From Bryobacteraceae bacterium (GTDB lineage Bacteria; Acidobacteriota; Terriglobia; Bryobacterales; Bryobacteraceae), in assembly GCA_023384675.1 (NCBI GenBank), contig JAHDVK010000006.1, forward strand, positions 1 to 64,000: a stretch of DNA of 64,000 nt, written 5' to 3'. Shown in pieces: positions 8,154-15,736 of this stretch. Under the pieces are notes generated by a model, which saw nothing but the letters and a program-made list of their open reading frames with translations, was not told the DNA's origin and made no database searches. The translations under genes were made by a program, and so were the position numbers. Every line of letters begins with the position of its first letter. Within the stretch, counting starts at the first letter, position 1.

Positions 8154-10105
8154 AAGAGAAGTTCTACCTTACGACGCCGATCTATTACGTGAATTCGGCT
8201 CCGCACCTGGGAACGTCCTATTCGACGCTCGTGTGCGACGCGGTGCGGCGGTACCAGTCGATGCTCGGCAAGGACGCGCTGCTGGTAACTGGCAGCGACG
8301 AACACGGCCAGAACGTCGAGCGGGCGGCGAAGAAGATGGGCAAGTCGCCGCACGATTACGCCACGGCGGTGGCCGAGGAGTTCATGGCGCAGTGGGACCG
8401 GTTCGGCGTCCAGTATCGTTTCCTGCGCACCTCGAGCGAGAAGCACCGGGCGGTGGTCCAGGATTTGTTCAAACGCTGCTTCGACAACGGCTACATCTAT
8501 CCGAGCCAGTACAAGGGCCAGTATTGCTTCAGTTGCGAACTGTACGTGAACGACGCGCAGCCGGGCGACCCGTGTCCGGACTGCCAGCGGCCCACCGAAA
8601 CGGTGACCGAGGACAACTATTTCTTCAAGCTTTCGGCCTTCCAGGAGCCCCTGCTGAAGCTCTATGAGGAGCAGCCGGAATTTGTGCTGCCGCAGTCGCG
8701 GCTGAACGAAATCAAGAGCTTTGTGAAGGGCGGATTGAACGACCTGTCGATCACGCGCACGTCGATCAAATGGGGCATCCCGGTGCCGGTGGAGGGGTCG
8801 CACGTCTTTTATGTGTGGTTCGACGCGCTGACCAGCTACATGAGCGCGGTGGAGGGCGAGAACTATTGGCCCGCCGATGTCCATGTGATCGGTAAGGACA
8901 TCCTGCGCTTCCATGCGATCTACTGGCCCGCGTTTCTGATGGCCGCGGGCTTGCCGCTGCCGAAGAAGGTGGTGGCGCACGGCTGGATTCTGAAGGACAA
9001 CGCGAAGATGTCGAAGTCGCGCGGCAACGTGGTGCGTCCCGAGCCGCTGCGTCAGGTGATGGGGACCGACGCGACGCGCTATTTCCTGATGCGCGAGATC
9101 CCGTTCGGACAGGACGGCAGCTTTAGCTACGACGCGATGATCACCCGCTGTAACGCCGACCTGGCGAACGGTCTGGGCAACCTGGCGAGCCGGACGCTGA
9201 CCATGATCCGGCAGTACCGCGAGGGGCGCATTCCGCCCGCGGGCGCCGCGCCGAACGTGCGCGAGGAGGCCGCGAAGACGATCGCCGGATTCCACGAGAG
9301 CTTCCAGGCGTTCGAGTTCCACCGCGCGCTGGAGCAGGCGTGGGCGCTGATCACCTTCATGGACCGCGCCATCGTGCAGTATCAGCCGTGGATCCTGGCC
9401 AAGAAGCAGGACGATGAGTCGCAGCGGCTGCTGGACGAGATCCTTTATTCCGCGGCCGAAGTGGTGCGGATCGTCACGGCGCTGCTGGCTCCGGTGATGC
9501 CGGAGGCATGCGCGAGGATCCAGGCGCAGCTGGGCATGGCGGGAGCGGTTGAGGAAATCCGGCTGGATCAACTGGAATGGGGGCAATTGCCGGAGGGCCA
9601 GCAAATCGGCGAGATTGAACCGGTATTCCCAAGAATCGATGCCGCAAAAGCGATTGAGCAAATGCTCGAAATCGACGAAAAAGAGATCGAGCGCGTGAAC
9701 GACTTATTAGGTAAGAAGGAATCAGCCGCGGAAGAGGCCGCATGGGCGCCGCCGCCGGGCGTGGCGCCGCTGGCCCCGCTGATCGGGATCGAGGATTTTG
9801 CGAAGCTGGACCTGCGCGTGGCGCGGGTGTTGACGGCCGAGCCGGTGAAGGGCGCCGACAAGCTTCTGCATCTGACGGTGGATGCAGCCGAGAAGGAACC
9901 GCGATCGCTGGTGGCCGGCATCGCGAAGGCCTACACGCCCGAGCAACTGATCGGCCGCAAGGTGGTGATCGTGGCGAATTTGCAGCCCCGCAAGCTGCGC
10001 GGCATCCAAAGTAATGGGATGATAGTCGCCGCCTCGCTGGAAGATGGCCCGCCGGTGCTGGCGGCATTCCTCGAAGATGTGCCGGTGGGTGCGCGGCTGA
10101 AGTAA
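8150..10105 (+). CDS. metG: methionyl-tRNA synthetase with C-terminal tRNA-binding domain
   Basis: Class I aminoacyl-tRNA synthetase of 651 residues. The Rossmann entry TTPIYYVNSAPHLGT carries an HLGT variant of the HIGH signature. A zinc knuckle (CFSCELYV...CPDCQRP) follows, and KMSKSRGN starts at Lys286. The last ~100 residues (from about 549, FAKLDLRVARVLTAEPVKGADK) form the EMAP/OB-fold tRNA-binding domain typical of dimeric MetRS. It overlaps larC by 4 nt and tatD by 1 nt (TAATG). Confidence 0.97.
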   Translation: MKEKFYLTTPIYYVNSAPHLGTSYSTLVCDAVRRYQSMLGKDALLVTGSDEHGQNVERAAKKMGKSPHDYATAVAEEFMAQWDRFGVQYRFLRTSSEKHRAVVQDLFKRCFDNGYIYPSQYKGQYCFSCELYVNDAQPGDPCPDCQRPTETVTEDNYFFKLSAFQEPLLKLYEEQPEFVLPQSRLNEIKSFVKGGLNDLSITRTSIKWGIPVPVEGSHVFYVWFDALTSYMSAVEGENYWPADVHVIGKDILRFHAIYWPAFLMAAGLPLPKKVVAHGWILKDNAKMSKSRGNVVRPEPLRQVMGTDATRYFLMREIPFGQDGSFSYDAMITRCNADLANGLGNLASRTLTMIRQYREGRIPPAGAAPNVREEAAKTIAGFHESFQAFEFHRALEQAWALITFMDRAIVQYQPWILAKKQDDESQRLLDEILYSAAEVVRIVTALLAPVMPEACARIQAQLGMAGAVEEIRLDQLEWGQLPEGQQIGEIEPVFPRIDAAKAIEQMLEIDEKEIERVNDLLGKKESAAEEAAWAPPPGVAPLAPLIGIEDFAKLDLRVARVLTAEPVKGADKLLHLTVDAAEKEPRSLVAGIAKAYTPEQLIGRKVVIVANLQPRKLRGIQSNGMIVAASLEDGPPVLAAFLEDVPVGARLK

Positions 10106-10896
10106 TGCTGGTCGATTCCCACTGCCATCTGGACGGCAAGGCGTTTGCCGCGGACCGCGATGCTGTGATTGAACGGGCGCGCGCAGCGGGAGTCGAAACG
10201 CTGGTGGCGATCGGGTCGGGTGACGGCCCGCCTGATCTCGAGGCGGGCATCCGGCTCGCGGACCGGTATTCGTTTATTTACGCCACCGTGGGGGTTCATC
10301 CGCATGAAGCTGCGAAAGCGGCGGATTCGACTTACGATGAAATTCTTTTACTTTCGAAAAAGCCGAAAGTGATCGCCATTGGGGAAATCGGATTGGATTA
10401 CCACTACAATTTCGCGCCGCAGGAAGTGCAAAGGGATGTTTTCATCCGGCAACTGGCGGTTGCGCGGGAGGCGGGGCTGCCAGTCGTGATCCATACCAGG
10501 GAGGCTTGGGCGGATACGTTCTCGATTCTGAGCGACCACTGGCCCGCGGAGGGGCCGGGCGGCATCATGCACTGCTTTTCGGGCGGCCCCCGCGAGGCCG
10601 AAGAGGCCCTGGGGCTTGGCTTTCACTTGAGTTTCTCGGGCATCGTCACGTATCCGAAAGCGGTGGAAGTGCATGAAGCGGCGCGGATGTGTCCGGCAGA
10701 CCGGCTGCTGGTGGAGACCGACGCTCCTTATCTGGCGCCGGTCCCGCACCGGGGAAAGCGCAATGAGCCGGCCTATGTGGTGCGGACGGCTGAGGCCCTG
10801 GCTGAGCTGCGCGGGGAGAGCCCGGGGCTGGTGGCAGAGCTGACCACGGCGAATTGGAGACGCTTGTGTTTGCAGGAGATGAGGGGCAACAAGTAA
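10105..10896 (+). CDS. tatD: TatD family metal-dependent DNase/hydrolase
   Basis: A TIM-barrel hydrolase of 263 residues. Metal ligands are visible: DSHCHLD (His6, His8), GEIGLDYHYNF (Glu), VIHTREAW (His), MHCFSGG (His) and VETDAPYLAP (Asp). TatD proteins act as 3'-5' exonucleases or D-aminoacyl-tRNA deacylase-like enzymes. Placement directly after metG is a common bacterial arrangement. The ATG shares its A with the metG TAA stop. Confidence 0.93.
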   Translation: MLVDSHCHLDGKAFAADRDAVIERARAAGVETLVAIGSGDGPPDLEAGIRLADRYSFIYATVGVHPHEAAKAADSTYDEILLLSKKPKVIAIGEIGLDYHYNFAPQEVQRDVFIRQLAVAREAGLPVVIHTREAWADTFSILSDHWPAEGPGGIMHCFSGGPREAEEALGLGFHLSFSGIVTYPKAVEVHEAARMCPADRLLVETDAPYLAPVPHRGKRNEPAYVVRTAEALAELRGESPGLVAELTTANWRRLCLQEMRGNK

Positions 10897-10910
10897 ACTG
10901 GAGCGAGCCG

Positions 10911-11909
10911 ATGACCAGCAAACTGGGCCGGGTCTTGACAGCGCGTGAAATCCTGAGCCTCGTCTCGGGCGACCTCGAAAAGGTGGAAGCGGAGCTTCGT
11001 CTGGAATCCGTCGGCAGCGTGGATGCGGTTTCGCAGATTGCCCAGTACCTGCAAGGTAATGGTGGCAAGCGGCTGCGGCCGATGCTGCTGCTGGTGGCGT
11101 GCCGTCTGTTCCAGGAACCTTCGATTCAGGCGATTCAGCTTGGGGCTGTGGTGGAACTGATCCACACTGCGACCCTTGTCCACGACGACGTGATCGACGA
11201 GGCCGACACGCGCCGCGGCAAACCTTCGGCGAACATCCTGTGGGGCAACCATACGTCGGTACTGGCGGGCGACTGGCTTTACATGCAGGCGTTTCAGATT
11301 GCTCTGCGCCAGCGGCGTTTCGAAGTGCTCGAGTTGCTGATCACGCTGACGCAGCAGATGGTGGACGGCGAATTGCTGCAGCTGGAGCGGATCGGCAAGC
11401 TCGAGGTCACCGAGGCCGATTCGATGGAACTGATCGACCGGAAGACCGCGAGCCTGTTTTCGGCCTGCACAAAGCTGGGCGCGATCGCCGGCGGGGCGGA
11501 CGAACGCGAGCAGACGCTGCTGGGCGAGTTTGGCTGGAATCTGGGCATGGCCTTCCAGATGGTGGACGACATTCTGGATTTCACGAGCCGCGAAGCGGTG
11601 CTCGGCAAGCCGGTGGGCAACGATCTTCGGGAGGGTAAGCTGACGCTGCCGTTGATCTACGCGCTGGAGACGGCGAGCGCCGAGGAGCGGGCGCAGGTGG
11701 ATTCGGTGCTGCGGACGCGGGCCTACGATGAGACGCCCTTCAGCGAGATCCTGCGGATCGTGAACCGGCACGGGGGCATCGAGCGCACGCGCCGCCGGGC
11801 GGACGAATTCACCGGCAAAGCGCGCACGCTGCTGGAGGTGTTCCCTGAGTCGGCCGCGCAGCGCGCCCTGCTGGCCGCCACCGACCTGGTGGCCGATCGC
11901 GACCGTTAA
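10911..11909 (+). CDS. trans-polyprenyl diphosphate synthase (octaprenyl/heptaprenyl type)
   Basis: All-trans isoprenyl diphosphate synthase of 332 residues. It condenses isopentenyl diphosphate for quinone side chains. The first Asp-rich motif is in HDDVIDEADTRRG, the second in DDILDFTSRE; GGKRLRPML binds IPP. I take ATG 10911, 14 nt after the tatD stop with a purine-rich stretch before it; another ATG at 10854 would overlap tatD by 43 nt. Chain length cannot be read off. Last gene of the long coupled run. Confidence 0.92.
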   Translation: MTSKLGRVLTAREILSLVSGDLEKVEAELRLESVGSVDAVSQIAQYLQGNGGKRLRPMLLLVACRLFQEPSIQAIQLGAVVELIHTATLVHDDVIDEADTRRGKPSANILWGNHTSVLAGDWLYMQAFQIALRQRRFEVLELLITLTQQMVDGELLQLERIGKLEVTEADSMELIDRKTASLFSACTKLGAIAGGADEREQTLLGEFGWNLGMAFQMVDDILDFTSREAVLGKPVGNDLREGKLTLPLIYALETASAEERAQVDSVLRTRAYDETPFSEILRIVNRHGGIERTRRRADEFTGKARTLLEVFPESAAQRALLAATDLVADRDR

Positions 11910-11959
11910 TCACATACAATGTGGAGCAACGCGGCGAATGCGCCGCAAGGACTCCGCCC

Positions 11960-13846
11960 ATGCTTAGCCGCCGCGCTTTTCCGTTCACCGCCGCCGCCCT
12001 GGCCGGGTGCGCGCAGACACGCGAGGCGGCCCCCGAGGGCTGGCCCGCCGCCTGGGACGCAATTCTGGTTAGCAAGGCCGTGGCCGTGGAGGATGGACGG
12101 TTTGACGAGAAGGAGCAGATGGTGGTCCGGCTGCTGGACGCGGGCTACCGGTACCACACGCTGCTGCGGAACGGGCGCGCGCATCCAACGCGCGAGTCGC
12201 TCGAATATGCCCTTGGGCTGCTCGAAACAGGCGATCCGGAGCGCGAAAAACGCGCTTTTCATGTGCTGGAACGCGTAATTTCGCTGCAAAATACTGATCC
12301 ATCGAGCCGCTGGTACGGCATCTGGGGCTGGTATCTGCAGGAGCCGCCCGAGAAGATGGCCCCGGCGGACTGGAACTGGGCCGATTTCAACGGCGCGACG
12401 CTGCTGCTGATCGAACGCCGCCACGGGGAGCGGCTCAGCGATGCGCTGCGGGCGCGGGTTCGCGAGGCGATCCGGCATGCGGCGGCCTCGATTATGCGGC
12501 GCAACGTGAGCATGAGCTACACGAACATCGCGGCAAAGGGCACGTTCGTGACGCTGGCGGCGGCGGAGTTGCTGGAAGACGGGGCGCTGCTCGATTACGC
12601 GGCGGAGCGCATTCAGCGTCTGGCGCGGGCGATTGACGAGACGGGCAGCTTCGCCGAGTACAATTCGCCCACCTACGCGCGGGTGACCATTGCGAATCTG
12701 ACGCGCATCCGGATGTACGTCCGGCACGAAGCGGCGCGCGCCACCGCGGCGCGGATCGAGCGGCGCGTGTGGGAGCATCTGGCCGCCCGCTGGGATGCGC
12801 CCCGCTGGCAGTTCTCCGGGCCCATGAGCCGGTGCTATTCGACCAATCTCGGCGACCCGGCGTGGCTCGCAAAGTCCCTGGTCAACCGCATCCTGTTGAC
12901 TGGGGCCGCGCGCGACCCGCAACGCCTGCTGCCGCCCGATCTCGAGGCGGGCATCCACGACTACCGGTGCCCGGAAGATCTCGCTCCCAGGTTCCTCACG
13001 CCCGAACTGCCTCGAGAACACCGCGAAATCTTTATCGCGGGGAAGGGCGAGGAGCCGCCGGTGCAGGGAACCACGTGGCTGACCAGGGAGTTCTCGATCG
13101 GCAGCGTGAATCGCGGGGACTTCTGGAATCAGCGCCGGCCGCTGCTCGGATACTGGGGCGGCACGGAGCGGCCCGCGCGCTATCTGGGCCTGCGCGTGAT
13201 CAAGGACGGCTACGATTTTTCGTCGGCGCTTTTCTTCAGCGTGCAGAAGCAGAATTACGTGCTGGGGCTGATCAATTTCCGCAACCCCGGCGGCGACCGG
13301 CACATCTCGCTCGACCCCATTCAGAATGGCCGTTTCCGCTGCGGGCGCCTGTTCGCGGAGTTCGATTTTGAGGGGTTCAGCTCGGGCTGGCGTTACGATT
13401 TCCAGAACGAGGTCTTCACGCTGGACTCGCCGGAGGTTTCGGCGTGGCTCGATGTCCGCGCGGGGCATTTCGGGCCGAACGAACTCCGCCGCAAGGTGAC
13501 AAGCGCGTCGAATAGTCTGGTGTACACCGTCGATCTGCTGCCGGAGGAGGGGATGCACGACGTCGAATGGAGCCGGATCCCCAAGGCCTGGATCGCATTC
13601 ACGCTGGCCCTGAATCCGCCCGGCGCGACGGAAGAGTTCGCGCGGCGCTGCCATGAGTCTCCGTTCCGGATGGAGACCGATGGTCCCGTGGTCGAGCTGG
13701 AATGGGTCACCCCGGCCGGACGGCTCGAACTTCATGGCGGGATCGCGCCCGCCCCGGTCGAAGCGCAGACCGCGCGCTTCAAGGAGATCATCGATGGCCA
13801 GCGCGTGCCGTCTGTCCGCCTCGGCGGTGAGCCGCTCGCCGTCTGA
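11960..13846 (+). CDS. secreted lipoprotein, possible alpha/alpha-toroid carbohydrate-active protein
   Basis: A 628-residue protein starting at ATG 11960 with an AAGGA ribosome-binding site about 9 nt upstream. The N-terminus combines a twin-arginine-like SRRAF with a lipobox ending in LAGC, so it is probably Tat-exported and lipidated. The first ~320 residues are helical and Trp/Tyr-rich (WYGIWGWYLQEPPE, YTNIAAKGTFVTLAAAELL, FAEYNSPTYARV), reminiscent of alpha/alpha-toroid polysaccharide lyases and hydrolases. The rest looks beta-rich. I do not recognise a named family. The downstream sugar isomerase suggests a carbohydrate context. Confidence 0.6.
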   Translation: MLSRRAFPFTAAALAGCAQTREAAPEGWPAAWDAILVSKAVAVEDGRFDEKEQMVVRLLDAGYRYHTLLRNGRAHPTRESLEYALGLLETGDPEREKRAFHVLERVISLQNTDPSSRWYGIWGWYLQEPPEKMAPADWNWADFNGATLLLIERRHGERLSDALRARVREAIRHAAASIMRRNVSMSYTNIAAKGTFVTLAAAELLEDGALLDYAAERIQRLARAIDETGSFAEYNSPTYARVTIANLTRIRMYVRHEAARATAARIERRVWEHLAARWDAPRWQFSGPMSRCYSTNLGDPAWLAKSLVNRILLTGAARDPQRLLPPDLEAGIHDYRCPEDLAPRFLTPELPREHREIFIAGKGEEPPVQGTTWLTREFSIGSVNRGDFWNQRRPLLGYWGGTERPARYLGLRVIKDGYDFSSALFFSVQKQNYVLGLINFRNPGGDRHISLDPIQNGRFRCGRLFAEFDFEGFSSGWRYDFQNEVFTLDSPEVSAWLDVRAGHFGPNELRRKVTSASNSLVYTVDLLPEEGMHDVEWSRIPKAWIAFTLALNPPGATEEFARRCHESPFRMETDGPVVELEWVTPAGRLELHGGIAPAPVEAQTARFKEIIDGQRVPSVRLGGEPLAV

Positions 13847-13872
13847 AAACCGCTGCAAGGAGAACACATCCG

Positions 13873-14730
13873 ATGCATGAACCGTACCAATTCACCCGCC
13901 GCTCCCTAATGGCCGGCGCCATTGCCGTTCCCGCGGCCCTGACCGCCGCCGCTTCCAAAATCCAGATCGGCGTCACCGACTGGAATCTGCGCAAGGGAGC
14001 CGATGTCACGTCGGTCGCGCTGGCCGCCGCGGTCGGCTTTGACGGCGTGGAGATCAGCTTCGGCCGGAAGACCGATGACGGCCGGTTGCCCTTGGACCGT
14101 CCGGAGGCCATCGCCGCCTATAAATCGGCCCTTGCCAAACACAAGATCGCCGTCGCGGGCACCTGCGTGGACCGCCTGCACACGAACTGTCTGAAAAACG
14201 ACGCCGAAGCTCGCAAGTGGGTACGCGACTCCATGCGGCTGACCCGCGAGTTGGGAGCCAAGGTGCTGCTTCTGCCCTTCTTCGGCAACTGCGAGTTGAA
14301 GACCCGGGAAGAGATGGACAGCACGGCCGCCGCGCTAAAGGATCTGGCGCGCGAGGCCGCCGGAATGGGGATTACCCTAGGCCTCGAAGACACTATTTCG
14401 GCTGAGCACAACGCACGAATCCTGGATCAGGTGGGCAGTTCCGGCCTCAAAGTCTATTATGACCCGGGGAATTCGATCAACTGGGGCCATGACCCCTATA
14501 AAGAGCTTCGATGGCTGGGCGCAGAACGAATCTGCCAGATCCATATCAAGGATAACCCTCATTACCTCGGCGAGGGGCGGCTCCGCTGGCCAGAGTTGCT
14601 GCAACTTATTGTAGAGATTGGATTTGCTGGATTTGCGAATCTGGAGACCTCCAGTCCATCCGGGGATGTGGAGGCCGACATGCGCCGCAATCTAGCCTAT
14701 ATCCGCACTGAAATGAACAAGATCGCATAA
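13873..14730 (+). CDS. sugar phosphate isomerase/epimerase-like TIM barrel, Tat-exported
   Basis: A 285-residue xylose-isomerase-like TIM barrel. A Tat-type signal (TRRSLMAG, then a hydrophobic Ala-rich stretch) precedes the barrel start IQIGVTDWNLR. Barrel landmarks are GFDGVEISFG, GITLGLEDTIS, VYYDPGNSINWGHDP, CQIHIKDN and GFANLETSSP, which hold the likely acidic and His metal ligands. Its start follows the lipoprotein stop by 26 nt after an AAGGAG site, so the two are probably co-transcribed. The substrate is unknown; an extracytoplasmic sugar or inositol derivative is inferred. Confidence 0.82.
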   Translation: MHEPYQFTRRSLMAGAIAVPAALTAAASKIQIGVTDWNLRKGADVTSVALAAAVGFDGVEISFGRKTDDGRLPLDRPEAIAAYKSALAKHKIAVAGTCVDRLHTNCLKNDAEARKWVRDSMRLTRELGAKVLLLPFFGNCELKTREEMDSTAAALKDLAREAAGMGITLGLEDTISAEHNARILDQVGSSGLKVYYDPGNSINWGHDPYKELRWLGAERICQIHIKDNPHYLGEGRLRWPELLQLIVEIGFAGFANLETSSPSGDVEADMRRNLAYIRTEMNKIA

Positions 14731-14895
14731 TCACTGAACACGATGAACGGGCGGACTTGAGAACCCACTTAGTCTAGGTGCTCACAGGAATATACTAAGA
14801 TTCCGGTGTCCGAAATACAGACTTTCCTGTACGCTCCAGGGTGAATTATTAAGTTCTACAAATGATGATAATACAGGGCTTGCTGCCGATTTTCA

Positions 14896-14924
14896 TTGAC
14901 ATGGGGACGCAATCGGTTTACATT
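14896..14924 (+). promoter_or_regulatory. sigma70-type promoter upstream of carD
   Basis: A perfect TTGACA -35 at 14896-14901 and TACATT at 14919-14924 (4 of 6) are separated by exactly 17 bp. The predicted start would leave a leader of about 55 nt before carD. The surrounding 14731-14985 gap is noticeably AT-richer than its neighbours and holds no ORF I can support. Confidence 0.65.
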
Positions 14925-14985
14925 TGGGTTCAACGGTGGTGTACCTGAACGAACAACTTCAAGAAAGTGGCAGCGAGGTCCCCGC

Positions 14986-15495
14986 ATGACCTTTCAAGTT
15001 GGTGAGAAGGTTGTCTACCCGAACCATGGGGTAGGCACGATCGAGAACATCAGTGCTCGTTCCTTCGGCATGCAATCCGAGAAGTTCTATCTCCTAAAGC
15101 TCTCTTACAACAGCCTTACCGTGATGGTTCCCTTTTCTCACGTCTCTCACGTGGGATTGAGGAAAGTGACCCGGAACGGTGAGATCGCAAAGATGTTGAA
15201 CTTTCTAGCCGGCGGCGAGTGCAGGAATTGTCCTGATTGGAAAGACCGTTTCAAGGAGAACTCGGCCAAGATGCAGAGCGGCAGCCTGCTGGAGGTGGCC
15301 GAGGTACTCAAGGGCCTGGTGATTTTGCAGGCGCAGAAGCCGCTTTCCTTCCGCGAGAAGAAGATGTTGGACCGTGCGAGGCTGATGCTGGTCAGCGAAC
15401 TGGCGACATCGCGATCCCTGAAGGAGGGTGATGCGGTTGAGGTCCTCGACAAGGCGCTGGGGAAGTCGAATTTGCGATTTCCCGATCCTTTGTAG
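14986..15495 (+). CDS. carD: CarD family transcriptional regulator (CdnL-like)
   Basis: A 169-residue RNA-polymerase-binding regulator that stabilises open complexes at rRNA and other promoters. The N-terminal RNAP-interacting domain starts FQVGEKVVYPNHGVGTIENI; the C-terminal helical DNA-contact domain includes LSFREKKMLDRARLMLVSELA. Start is ATG 14986 with an AGCGAGG site about 9 nt upstream. The longer reading to 14896 would begin inside the TTGACA promoter and adds non-homologous residues. It is monocistronic between a clear promoter and terminator. Confidence 0.95.
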   Translation: MTFQVGEKVVYPNHGVGTIENISARSFGMQSEKFYLLKLSYNSLTVMVPFSHVSHVGLRKVTRNGEIAKMLNFLAGGECRNCPDWKDRFKENSAKMQSGSLLEVAEVLKGLVILQAQKPLSFREKKMLDRARLMLVSELATSRSLKEGDAVEVLDKALGKSNLRFPDPL

Positions 15496-15527
15496 GTCAA
15501 AAGCTTCGTAGTACTATCATTCCTCTG

Positions 15528-15565
15528 AGCGCCCGCCCCATGGCGGGCGCTTTCGTATTATTTTT
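15528..15565 (+). terminator. rho-independent terminator after carD
   Basis: A perfect 10-bp GC-rich stem (15528-15537 pairing with 15542-15551) with a 4-nt loop, followed by a T-rich tail to about 15565. It lies 33 nt after the carD stop. Confidence 0.92.
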
Positions 15566-15736
15566 CAGCACGTTGCGCGGTTTGGTCAGGTTTTGACGGC
15601 GCCTGCCCAGCTCAGGTGTTCAGCCCAAAACCGAGGTGCGTACCCTGAGTTTTTTCCCAGTACTTAAGTTTTCTTGTGAATAGGAATCCCCGCCGGATCT
15701 ATCTACGATGAATCTTGGAAGGCACGTTTTAGGCCC

